Assembly (NCBI GenBank): GCA_024280875.1
Contig: JAJRPH010000104.1
Coordinates: 1-13,577, forward strand
DNA length: 13,577 bases
Direction: 5' to 3'
From: Deltaproteobacteria bacterium
GTDB lineage: Bacteria; Desulfobacterota; Desulfobacteria; Desulfobacterales; Desulfosalsimonadaceae
The translations under genes were made by a program, and so were the position numbers. Positions 1 through 7,099 of this stretch are shown one piece after another. How positions within the stretch are numbered: position 1 is the first letter of the stretch; each line of letters starts with the position of its first letter. Under the pieces are notes generated by a model that saw only the letters and a list, made by a program, of their open reading frames with translations, made no database searches and was not told the DNA's origin.

Positions 1-1
1 A

Positions 2-268
2 TTTCATGCAAGTGAGAAGATGGAGGAGTTGCTGCTTTCAGCGGAATTGTTGCCCGGGAGTTTTAGCGGAGATTTTGGTGACGGCTACCAATGGCAAGCC
101 GTCATTGATTTTATCGGGGAAGAGGACGAATCCTCGGCAAAAATGCCTGTTTCCACAATGACTATCGATGTAGATGTCAGCTGGAAGATGGGTAATCGTG
201 AAAAGCATTATAAGCTATCCACAACGGCACTTACTGATAAAATGGAAATCGGGGAAACTCCGGAATAG
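2..268 (+). CDS. gspI: Type II secretion minor pseudopilin GspI, C-terminal part (5' end outside window)
   Basis: The reading frame is open from base 2 to the TAG at 266-268, so this is the 3' portion of a gene whose start lies upstream. The visible 88 residues begin ASEKMEELLLSAEL, which matches the GspI-type 'A..KMEEL' helix end that follows the N-terminal pseudopilin helix. They then run through alternating beta-rich segments (GYQWQAVIDF, MTIDVDVSWKMG, HYKLSTTAL), as in the small globular domain of GspI. The hydrophobic prepilin leader is not in the window. GspI is a minor pseudopilin that nucleates the pseudopilus tip with GspJ and GspK in the inner membrane and periplasm. The next gene, gspJ, starts 3 bp after the stop, which supports co-transcription and the I-J-K order typical of T2SS. 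An ATG at 20 is internal and not a likely start. The assignment rests mainly on gene order plus weak family resemblance. Confidence 0.75.
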   Translation, partial: FHASEKMEELLLSAELLPGSFSGDFGDGYQWQAVIDFIGEEDESSAKMPVSTMTIDVDVSWKMGNREKHYKLSTTALTDKMEIGETPE

Positions 269-271
269 CCC

Positions 272-916
272 ATGAAATTCAGGTCAGATGCAGGCTCAAC
301 GCTTATTGAGCTGTTGATATCCATTACCATTGTGGGGGTGATTCTGGTCATCATTATGGGGGCTTTCCGGATTGGTATCAGGGCATGGGAAACCGGGGAG
401 CGGGATGTGGAGAGCTTCCAGCGCCAGCAGATTGTCCTTTCAATTTTAAAGCGTCAATTGTCCTCGGCCTGCCTGCGCCCGATTGCCATAGAAGGTCACG
501 AGTCGTTTGTTTTTAACGGCAAGGAGGGGCTGGTGGATTTTATTTCCAGTGTCTCCATTATTCCCGGCAATGATTCCGGAAAAGTTCGGGTGACGTACCG
601 GGTCGGCCGGGATGATAAAAATGATGGATATTATCTTGAGATTGCGGAACGTAATTTTTTAACCGGTGGTGCGGATGCAGCAATCGATACATTAGATGCC
701 GATATGATTCATGAATTGATTGCCAATGTGTATGATATCCGGTTTGAATATTTAAAAAAAATGGCGCAGAAAGAAGAAAGCCAATGGCAGCCGGAATGGA
801 ATGAAGAAGACGATGCCGGGCTACCGGCGGCGGTCAAATGTATTCTGCAAATGGATGAGAAAAAACTGCCGGTGGTCATTATTGCGCGTGTTTTATCTCA
901 AGAAGATATTTCCTGA
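272..916 (+). CDS. gspJ: Type II secretion minor pseudopilin GspJ
   Basis: A 214-residue protein with a short prepilin leader ending in Gly8 (SDAG), then STLIELLISITIVGVILVII. Glu13 therefore falls at mature position +5, the conserved pseudopilin glutamate. The +1 residue is Ser rather than the usual Phe/Met, a tolerated variation. The hydrophobic helix (about 9-30) is followed by the GIRAWETGE...RQQIVLSILKRQLSSA segment characteristic of GspJ and a beta-rich C-terminal domain. Length is normal for the family. GspJ is processed by prepilin peptidase and sits with GspI and GspK at the pseudopilus tip in the periplasm. The start at ATG 272 lies 3 bp after the gspI stop, and a purine-rich GGGGAAAC inside the end of gspI may serve as its ribosome site. 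Eight bp after the stop a MITE-like element begins. The C terminus (VVIIARVLSQEDIS) appears native rather than element-derived. Confidence 0.9.
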   Translation: MKFRSDAGSTLIELLISITIVGVILVIIMGAFRIGIRAWETGERDVESFQRQQIVLSILKRQLSSACLRPIAIEGHESFVFNGKEGLVDFISSVSIIPGNDSGKVRVTYRVGRDDKNDGYYLEIAERNFLTGGADAAIDTLDADMIHELIANVYDIRFEYLKKMAQKEESQWQPEWNEEDDAGLPAAVKCILQMDEKKLPVVIIARVLSQEDIS

Positions 917-923
917 AATCAAA

Positions 924-1095
924 TGTGACAAACCCATAAAAAGTCAGGTTCCGATGGCAAAGAAAAAAGTTCCACCAATCTCATAAAAATTGGCAAGGCG
1001 CGTAAATCCTGAGTAATGATTTGTACTTAGCGTACCATGAAGAAACGAAGGATGAAACGCAACAAAGAATTTGGACTTTTTACGAAGCCATCAAA
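924..1095 (+). mobile_element. MITE-like inverted-repeat element, copy 1 (full length, 172 bp)
   Basis: The element begins TGTGACAAAC and ends GACTTTTTACGAAGCCATC at 1074 onward. Its two 22-bp ends are imperfect inverted repeats sharing the core TAAAAAGTC / GACTTTTTA. The first 132 bp match copy 4 (13446-13577) at 125 of 132 positions with no gaps. The interior shares long blocks, in reverse orientation, with copy 2 (9501-9657). It contains a small hairpin (CCAAT 975-979 / ATTGG 989-993) and encodes no plausible protein. The 9-mer ATCAAATGT occurs at 918-926 and again at 1090-1098 and could be a target duplication, but it overlaps the terminal repeats, so the exact ends are uncertain. Removing about 172 bp would leave gspJ and gspK about 38 bp apart. 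A non-autonomous element moved by a transposase elsewhere is the likely explanation (inference). Confidence 0.8.
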
Positions 1096-1126
1096 TGTAC
1101 GATTTCATAAATACAGTTATGAACAC

Positions 1127-2173
1127 ATGAAAGCATTATTTGTCGATAAAAAAGGGGTGGCCCTGTTAATGGTGTTGTGGGTGCTGATGCTCCTGACGGT
1201 TATCGTCGGTGAATTCTGTTTTACCATGAGAACCCGTGTGAATATCACCCGGAATTTTAAGGAATCGACCCAAGCTCACTATATTGCCGTTGCCGGCATG
1301 AACAAGGCGATTGAACAGATTATCAGACAAGAGATCATGCCGCGGAAAACTGTGACGGTTGAGGAAGAATCTCAAGAAGAGTCGGCGCCGGACTGGCGGA
1401 TCAATACTGATATTGTCCCGATGGCTTTCGGAAACGGGGAGTATGAAGTCCGGATTGAAAATGAAAGCGGCAAGATCAATATTAACCTGGCGACTAAAGG
1501 CTTGCTGCGGACCATGCTGAGCGGGTTTGATATTGATGAGCCGGAAAAGGATGTTATCATTGATTCAATATTGGATTGGCGGGATGCGGATCGGAATCAC
1601 CGGCTTAACGGCGCTGAAAATGATTACTATCAGTCATTGCCCGATCCGTATGAATGCAAGGATGATAATTTTGATTCCATTGATGAACTTCTGCTTGTCC
1701 GGGGAGTGACGCCTGAAATTTATTTTCAGGGGCTTGAAAATTTTGTGACGGTGTTTCCTAAAAATAAAAAGCAGGGTCTGGCAAAACGGTCTAAACGGTC
1801 TAAAAAGAATGAATTTGATTATAACAAGTTGAATGTTAACGCACTTCCGGCGGGAATGTGGGCGGCTTTGCCGGGAATGACGGAAGAATTGATTGCAGAG
1901 ATTCAGGCGTATCGGTCTGAAAAAGATTTTCAGTCATTAAGCGAGGTTCGGGATATTATTGGGCCGGATGTATTTCGTAGTATTTCAAGGTATTTAACCA
2001 CCCAGACGTCGCCATATTATAAAATAAGTTCAACGGGAAAGATTCGAGACAGCCGGACTTTCGAAGGAGTGACGGCGGTTGTCCTTTTTAGTAACCAGAG
2101 TAAGCAAAAATATCAGATAATTGAGTGGATTGATGGGATTTCTCATCAAAACCGTTTTAAGGGTATCATATAA
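1127..2173 (+). CDS. gspK: Type II secretion minor pseudopilin GspK
   Basis: From ATG 1127 the product is 348 residues, the usual GspK size. A short leader MKALFVDKKG precedes VALLMVLWVLMLLTVIVGEF, the pseudopilin helix. Position +5 is Met rather than Glu, as is normal for GspK, which caps the pseudopilus. Further GspK hallmarks are INVNLA-type text (ININLAT), ILDWRDADRNHRLNGAENDYY, a conserved Asp/Glu-rich stretch consistent with the calcium site, DSIDELLLVRGVTPEIY, and a C-terminal helix-hairpin-helix-like module (LNVNALPAGMWAALPGMTEE). The frame is also open upstream to an ATG at 1037, but those 30 extra residues are translated from the MITE-like element and its edge and would make an abnormal 40-residue leader, so 1127 is preferred. 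No clear Shine-Dalgarno precedes 1127. A basic linker (KRSKRSKK) comes from a tandem 9-bp duplication. Confidence 0.9.
   Translation: MKALFVDKKGVALLMVLWVLMLLTVIVGEFCFTMRTRVNITRNFKESTQAHYIAVAGMNKAIEQIIRQEIMPRKTVTVEEESQEESAPDWRINTDIVPMAFGNGEYEVRIENESGKININLATKGLLRTMLSGFDIDEPEKDVIIDSILDWRDADRNHRLNGAENDYYQSLPDPYECKDDNFDSIDELLLVRGVTPEIYFQGLENFVTVFPKNKKQGLAKRSKRSKKNEFDYNKLNVNALPAGMWAALPGMTEELIAEIQAYRSEKDFQSLSEVRDIIGPDVFRSISRYLTTQTSPYYKISSTGKIRDSRTFEGVTAVVLFSNQSKQKYQIIEWIDGISHQNRFKGII
1784..1801 (+). repeat. Tandem 9-bp duplication within gspK
   Basis: AAACGGTCT occurs twice in direct succession and encodes two KRS triplets in a basic surface-linker stretch (KRSKRSKK) of GspK. The unit is in frame and does not disturb the protein. 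It is probably simple slippage. Confidence 0.8.
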
Positions 2174-2174
2174 A

Positions 2175-2183
2175 GGGGAAGGG
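2175..2183 (+). promoter_or_regulatory. Ribosome binding site supporting the TTG start of gspL
   Basis: A purine run GGGGAAGGG lies 4 bp upstream of TTG 2188, just after the gspK stop at 2171-2173. It is the strongest Shine-Dalgarno-like match nearby. It decides for the TTG start, which places the actin-like fold's first strand (SSIGIEI) at the normal distance from the N terminus. Confidence 0.65.
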
Positions 2184-2187
2184 CACG

Positions 2188-3567
2188 TTGCTTTTTAAAT
2201 CCAGTATCGGAATTGAAATCAATCACCATCAGATAAATATAGTATATTTGAAAGGCTCTTTTAAGGGGGAAAATCTGGCGTCAGAATCGAGCTGTCTGCT
2301 GGATGAGACCAAATCCAAGAGCGAGAGACTGGCGGATATTTCAAGCTTTATCAACGATTTTATTCGAGAGCATAGAGTTTCAGCGCCTGATATATATATT
2401 GGGATTCCCGGTGAATGTTCGATAGTGCGGGAAATTGAATTTCCATTGGCTGTTAAGGAGAATCTTCGGGCAACGCTTGAGTATGAAATCGAAAAATATA
2501 TTCCTATGTCAGTAGAAGATATCTATTTTGATTTTAGCATCATTTCAGAAGACAAAGCCGAAGAAAAAATTAAACTGCTACTCGTGGCAGTCAAAAAAGA
2601 GGCGTTTGAATATTATATTCAAATTGCAGAATTTTTAGATATGGGGGCTTCAGGCATAGAGATTGTACCGGCAGCGGTATCGAATTATTATTTATATTAT
2701 CATGATGTTTCAGAAGAGCCTGTTGTCTTAATTTATTCATGGGACAAGGGGTATGATATTATGATAATAAAGAATCGAGCCCTTATTTATACAAAATCCT
2801 TTGTCCTTTCTGGTGCGTCTGAAGATAAAGGCTCTATGATCAGCAATCAGTTGATTAAATTTAAAAAAATTTTTCTAAAAGATGAAAAAAATGTTCAACT
2901 GATTCTATACAATATATTGATGCCGGATAATTTAAGTCCGGAGTTTTATAATGAATTTAAATACATCGAACATGATGATAAGCAATCCGTGCTGCAAAAG
3001 GTTAAATCGATTCCGGCCCTGGGTCTCGCATTAAAAGGGATACAAAAACTCCCGATTCAGTTGAATCTAATGCCGGTAAATATAAGGAAAAAACCGGACA
3101 GGACCGGGACATATATAATGATTGTTCTGGTTGGCCTTTTGGCGTTGTCGGGGGTTGTGTGGTCTGTCAGCCACTTGATGAACCAACGGTATCAATTGAA
3201 TGCGCTTGAAACTGAATTGGCGCAATTGAGAGTTCAGGCATCGGCTGTGGAAAAGATCGAGGGGGAAACAGAACAAATGAAAACTAAAATCGAGTACCTC
3301 CGTTCTCTGAATCCCGGCAATATTTATGTAATCGAAATTGCTAAAGAGCTTAGCGATATTATTCCCGAGACTGCCTGGATAACAAAATTAAGGTTGTCCG
3401 GTGATGAAATGAGTATATATGGAATGGCGGAGTCATCTTCAGAGTTGATATCACTATTGGAGTCGTCTTCAATTTTTGAGGATGTGAAATTTCTTGCCGC
3501 CATTCGAAAAGGGAGAGACGGTAATGAAATTTTTCGTATCGGACTTAGAATTCATGCCGAGAGATGA
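2188..3567 (+). CDS. gspL: Type II secretion inner-membrane platform protein GspL, PilM-PilN-like architecture
   Basis: A 459-residue bitopic protein. Residues 1 to about 285 form a PilM/actin-like cytoplasmic domain: SIGIEINHHQINIVYLKG at the start, IYIGIPG at 69-75, and the PilM-type ATLEYEIEKYIPMSVED at 95-111. At 291-299 QLNLMPVNI resembles the N-terminal NLLP motif of PilN. A transmembrane helix (about 309-328) follows, then a coiled coil (331-375) and a PilN/GspL-type ferredoxin-like periplasmic domain. GspL recruits the GspE ATPase on the cytoplasmic side and contacts GspM and the pseudopilus in the membrane (family knowledge). The gene begins with TTG behind a strong purine-rich site and overlaps gspM by 4 bp (ATGA), implying translational coupling. 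It is best read as GspL with visible kinship to a PilM-PilN fusion. A pure type IV pilus protein is less likely, given the gspJ, gspK, gspC and gspD neighbours. Confidence 0.85.
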   Translation: MLFKSSIGIEINHHQINIVYLKGSFKGENLASESSCLLDETKSKSERLADISSFINDFIREHRVSAPDIYIGIPGECSIVREIEFPLAVKENLRATLEYEIEKYIPMSVEDIYFDFSIISEDKAEEKIKLLLVAVKKEAFEYYIQIAEFLDMGASGIEIVPAAVSNYYLYYHDVSEEPVVLIYSWDKGYDIMIIKNRALIYTKSFVLSGASEDKGSMISNQLIKFKKIFLKDEKNVQLILYNILMPDNLSPEFYNEFKYIEHDDKQSVLQKVKSIPALGLALKGIQKLPIQLNLMPVNIRKKPDRTGTYIMIVLVGLLALSGVVWSVSHLMNQRYQLNALETELAQLRVQASAVEKIEGETEQMKTKIEYLRSLNPGNIYVIEIAKELSDIIPETAWITKLRLSGDEMSIYGMAESSSELISLLESSSIFEDVKFLAAIRKGRDGNEIFRIGLRIHAER

Positions 3568-4151
3568 GGAATATGATATTTAAATCAATACATTTAAATA
3601 CAGAAAGAAAGGTGATACTGATCGGCGGGATTATTCTGCTGCTTGCAGGGGCTGTTTATAGATTCTATCCCAGTGTAAACTCAATCTTCTCTATTGCTGA
3701 TGAGGTTGAACTGAAAAAAGATCATATAGGGAAATATTTAAAGGTTGTTGAACGTCGAAAACAAGCTGATAGAGAGAATAAATATGTTAACAGGCAGTTT
3801 AAGCAGATGGGAGCCAGTCTGCTGGAGGGCGATACGACCTCGCTGGCTGCTGTGGAGATACAGAATATCATCAATGAAATCGTTGAAATAAGTAATGTCG
3901 AAATTACTACTATGCAGGTGATGAAGCCCAAGGAAGCCGAGAAACAAGATTATACCAGAATCCCAGTTCGATTTTCTATCAAATCAAATATTGTTCAGTT
4001 AAAGGAAATACTATACAAGATTGAATCCTCTCCAAAATTGTTGATCATTACCGAATTGGATTCAGAATCCGTACGTTCAAAAGAACAGAAGCAGATCCGG
4101 TCTACCATTGTTGTAGAAGGGGTAATGAGGCGTCCAGTCGTATCGGATTGA
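3564..4151 (+). CDS. gspM: Type II secretion inner-membrane platform protein GspM (PilO-like)
   Basis: A 195-residue protein with a short cytoplasmic N terminus, a single transmembrane helix at about 17-35 (VILIGGIILLLAGAVYRFY), a helical coiled-coil stretch (about 40-85, rich in K, E, R and Q), and a ferredoxin-like periplasmic domain. The latter shows the pattern AAVEIQNIINEIVEISNVEI, then FSIKSNIVQLKEILYKIESS and a final strand IVVEGVMRRP. This is the GspM/PilO layout (T2SSM_b-like), in which GspM pairs with the periplasmic part of GspL. Start ATG 3564 overlaps the gspL stop by 4 bp. An alternative ATG at 3573 would shorten the protein by only three residues. Sequence similarity in this family is low, so the name relies on topology and on position between gspL and gspC. 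Confidence 0.75.
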   Translation: MRNMIFKSIHLNTERKVILIGGIILLLAGAVYRFYPSVNSIFSIADEVELKKDHIGKYLKVVERRKQADRENKYVNRQFKQMGASLLEGDTTSLAAVEIQNIINEIVEISNVEITTMQVMKPKEAEKQDYTRIPVRFSIKSNIVQLKEILYKIESSPKLLIITELDSESVRSKEQKQIRSTIVVEGVMRRPVVSD

Positions 4152-4167
4152 CTTCCTAATTATATAT

Positions 4168-4172
4168 AAAGG
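4168..4172 (+). promoter_or_regulatory. Ribosome binding site of gspC
   Basis: AAAGG lies 7 bp upstream of ATG 4180 in the 28-bp gap between gspM and gspC. It supports that start, which puts the membrane helix right at the N terminus. Confidence 0.6.
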
Positions 4173-4179
4173 CATATAC

Positions 4180-4866
4180 ATGTTTTCAAGGATATGGATT
4201 ATTAATGGTATTTTGGCCATACTTCTTGTGGTTTGCGTGGTAAATATCTGGCAGACCTGGGACACAGAGATAAATATTCTGCCGGAGAAAAATTCTGTTG
4301 GAAAAGATTTAAGCCCGGTTAATCTTTCCCAAAAAAGAGCAGTCAGGATTCCGGCGGAGTCAAGATTCAATAGCGTTGCCGGAAAAAATCTTTTTTCGTC
4401 AGATCGTAAGGCGATTGCCCCCGAGGAGCAAGAGGCGGAGCCGGTGCGTGAAGAGGTGAAAATTTCGGGAAAAAAGGTTGTGCTTTTCGGTGTTATTATT
4501 ATGGATGATTATAAAACAGCGCTTATAAATAATCCTGAAAAACGTTCCGGCGGTATTATAAACAGGTGGGTCAAGGAAGGAGACAGGATAGGGAATTTGG
4601 AAATCACTCACATTGACCAGCAAGACATATCCTTAAATGATGGCGTCAATAATTATAAAGTCTCTCTTTATGATCCGGACAAGTCAAAAAAAAAAGAATC
4701 AGCATATAAGCAAATCGAGCAGCCAAAGGTGATTAGCACGGGTGGTGGGGCAAAAAAAGAAATCCGGAAGCCCTCTAAACGAGCATCAAAAATTAACCAG
4801 TCCAAGGATGTTCAATACGAATATATTGATACTCCGTTTGGCAAAGTTAAGAGAAAGAAAAAATGA
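4180..4866 (+). CDS. gspC: Type II secretion protein GspC, homology-region type without a PDZ domain
   Basis: A 228-residue protein with an N-terminal transmembrane helix (about 5-23, WIINGILAILLVVCVVNIW), then the periplasmic homology region (about 62-165). Recognisable GspC/PilP text includes AGKNLFSSDRK (67-77), KKVVLFGVIIMDDYKTALI and WVKEGDRIGNLEITHIDQQD. In the family this region docks onto the N0 domain of GspD, which fits its place immediately before gspD with a 4-bp ATGA overlap. No PDZ or coiled-coil domain follows. The C terminus is instead a lysine-rich, probably disordered tail (165-228) that ends YIDTPFGKVKRKKK. GspC proteins without PDZ are known. The long basic tail could bind membrane or other envelope polymers, but nothing in the sequence proves that. 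A PilP-like name would be an alternative; the T2SS context favours GspC. Confidence 0.82.
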   Translation: MFSRIWIINGILAILLVVCVVNIWQTWDTEINILPEKNSVGKDLSPVNLSQKRAVRIPAESRFNSVAGKNLFSSDRKAIAPEEQEAEPVREEVKISGKKVVLFGVIIMDDYKTALINNPEKRSGGIINRWVKEGDRIGNLEITHIDQQDISLNDGVNNYKVSLYDPDKSKKKESAYKQIEQPKVISTGGGAKKEIRKPSKRASKINQSKDVQYEYIDTPFGKVKRKKK

Positions 4867-7043
4867 AAAGAATCCGAATATGCAAATTGTTTCTGATTAT
4901 CCTGATTTTCATGAGCATCATTTTTGATGTTGGCGGAGTTGAATACTATGGATTTAACCGACAGGCTTATGCGCGGACCTCCGGAATATCCGGGAATGAA
5001 CATCTCGGAGCATCAGTAAAAGAAATTAAGCCGAAAAACGGGATTGATGCTGAGAAACCGCTTTCTGAAAAGGAAAGTGGTTTGACTGCAAAGTCTGTGG
5101 AAAATAGTTCTGCGGCAGAAGATATCCCGGAAAAAAATATTCCGGAAAAATCTGATGTAAAAACCCCTGATGCTGCCGATAGATCTAAAATAGAAAAATC
5201 ACCCGAGACCGGTAAAGTGATTTTTAATTTTGATGATGCAGAGCTGAGCGAAGTGATTAGGACTCTTGCTGAACTTCTTAAGATAAATTATATGGTTGAG
5301 CCGCGAGTGGGTGGCAAGGTGACAATCCATACCGCCGGTGAACTGAATCGTGACGATCTTTTCGAGGTGTTTTATCAAATTTTAGAACTCAACGGGTTAA
5401 CCGCAATTAAGCAGGATAAAGTTTATAGAATAACGCCTCTCAAAGATGTCGCAAGGCTGCCTATTATGGCAAGGGTGGATCAAGATGCCACTGTTCCATC
5501 CGGAGAACGGATTATTATACAAATCATTCCGTTAAATTTTGTTTCGCCTAAAGAGGTGGTAAAGCTGATTACCCCCTTTATCTCCTCTGAAGGGACGATT
5601 ATATCCCAGGAAAACACAAATATTCTTGTCGTAGTAGATAAGGCGGACAATCTTTCCAAGATCATCCGGCTGGTAAATGTATTTGATACGGATATTTTTG
5701 AAAGATTCAGTCATCGATTTTACTTTTTGCAGTTTGGTGATGCTGAGACGATTGCGGAGATAATCGGAAAAATGCTTTCATCATATGGTTCATCAATTGA
5801 AGCGAGTGTTAATATTATTCCTATATCAAGGCTGAATGCACTTCTTGTTATCAGTTCGAATCCGAAGGCTTTTGATCAAATTTCTGAGCTCATTAAAAAT
5901 TATGATGTGCCGAGTCAGAGTACAGCGCCTGGTATATATTTTTATCCGGTTAAAAACGGTCGGGTGTCGGATATTGCGGGCATATTAAATAAGGTGTTTA
6001 CTGGGAAAAAAGATACCAAGTCCGAAAGAAAAATAGCTTCGGATGCTTCTCCTTTTATTAATCCATTCGCAGCAAAGGCGGACAAAAAAGAAACCGGCCA
6101 GGGAAATAAATCGGAAGGAATGAAAGCGCAAGGAAATGATTCTTTTGTCAGCTCCGGCACTTTAAAGGGAGATGTGAGAATAACAGAAGATGAATCACGA
6201 AATTCATTGATAATTGAAGCAACCCCTGCAGATTATCAGATTATAAAAAACCTGTTAGCCCAACTGGACATTATGCCCCGTCAGGTATTGATCGAAGTTA
6301 CAATCGCAGAAGTCACATTAGATGAATCAACCGCCATGGGGGTTGAGTGGTCGTATAAAAAAGGGAATACAAGTTTAAGCACCAGTCTGGTGGAAGCGAC
6401 GATGGGGAATTCGGGTTTAAATTTTACCATAGGAAATCCTGACAGATGGTCGGCCGCCCTGTCCGCCCTGGCAACTGAGAACAAGGTGAATATCCTGTCA
6501 AATCCAACGATTCTGGCGTCAAACAGCATGCCGGCAAGCATTGATATCTCGCAGGAGATACCCATTGCAAGCTCACAATATCAGTATACAACTGGCACTG
6601 ATCCTCTTTTGGAAACGAATATTGAATATCGGGATACCGGGATTATGCTTTCGGTGACTCCGAATATCAATGAACACGGCCTGGTGACCATGGATATTGA
6701 CCAGGAAATCAGTGAACAGGCCTCAAATGTGTCTGTCGGTGGACAAGACTACCCCTCGTTTTTTAAACGAAGCACCAAGACTACCCTGACCGTCCAGAGC
6801 GGTCAGACCATTGTTATCGGCGGTCTGATCCGGGAAACAAAGTCGGACGGTGCCTCCGGAACCCCGTGGTTTACCAATCTTCCGGTTCTGAGTTTTCTGT
6901 TCGGAAAAACATCGGTTTCGGTTTCCAAAACTGAGTTGATCATATTAATTTCACCCTATGTGATTGCAACACCGGATGATGTGGATGCGATCACTCAAGA
7001 CTTTACAAATAGATTAAGTTCCGTGTCTTTAAAAGCAGAATAA
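4863..7043 (+). CDS. gspD: Type II secretion outer-membrane secretin GspD
   Basis: A 726-residue secretin. A signal peptide (about 1-37, cleavage after AYA) is followed by an unusually long charged, low-complexity stretch (about 40-117, rich in E, K, S and P). N0 follows at about 118-198 (FNFDDAELSEVIRTLAEL, ITPLKDVARLP). N1 is at about 216-275 (IIPLNFVSPKEVVKLITPFI), N2 at about 282-350 (YFLQFGDAETIAEIIGKML), and N3 at about 357-470, split by a 50-residue K/S/G-rich insertion. The C-terminal secretin domain begins around 472 (RQVLIEVTIAEVT) and includes KVNILSNPTILASN, FKRSTKTTLTVQSGQTIVIG and the closing LIILISPYVI at 692-701. The protein ends about 25 residues after the barrel, so a large pilotin-binding S-domain is not evident. 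It forms the multimeric outer-membrane channel of the T2SS. It is the last gene of the operon, and the following 56 bp carry no obvious terminator. Confidence 0.93.
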   Translation: MKRIRICKLFLIILIFMSIIFDVGGVEYYGFNRQAYARTSGISGNEHLGASVKEIKPKNGIDAEKPLSEKESGLTAKSVENSSAAEDIPEKNIPEKSDVKTPDAADRSKIEKSPETGKVIFNFDDAELSEVIRTLAELLKINYMVEPRVGGKVTIHTAGELNRDDLFEVFYQILELNGLTAIKQDKVYRITPLKDVARLPIMARVDQDATVPSGERIIIQIIPLNFVSPKEVVKLITPFISSEGTIISQENTNILVVVDKADNLSKIIRLVNVFDTDIFERFSHRFYFLQFGDAETIAEIIGKMLSSYGSSIEASVNIIPISRLNALLVISSNPKAFDQISELIKNYDVPSQSTAPGIYFYPVKNGRVSDIAGILNKVFTGKKDTKSERKIASDASPFINPFAAKADKKETGQGNKSEGMKAQGNDSFVSSGTLKGDVRITEDESRNSLIIEATPADYQIIKNLLAQLDIMPRQVLIEVTIAEVTLDESTAMGVEWSYKKGNTSLSTSLVEATMGNSGLNFTIGNPDRWSAALSALATENKVNILSNPTILASNSMPASIDISQEIPIASSQYQYTTGTDPLLETNIEYRDTGIMLSVTPNINEHGLVTMDIDQEISEQASNVSVGGQDYPSFFKRSTKTTLTVQSGQTIVIGGLIRETKSDGASGTPWFTNLPVLSFLFGKTSVSVSKTELIILISPYVIATPDDVDAITQDFTNRLSSVSLKAE

Positions 7044-7099
7044 CTTATTTTTTTAAAGGATAATACCATATCCCCTAATAACCAAATTCATCCTATTCG

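Noticed and set aside
801..986. Open frame overlapping the gspJ end and running into the MITE-like element
   Set aside because: It overlaps gspJ in another frame and its tail (MAKKKVPPIS) is element sequence shared with copy 4. It has no independent coding evidence.
7044..7099. Promoter or terminator between gspD and the binding-protein gene
   Set aside because: The 56 bp are AT-rich, with no stem-loop and only a vague GATAAT match. There is no sigma-54 GG-N10-GC pattern either, so I cannot support a site.
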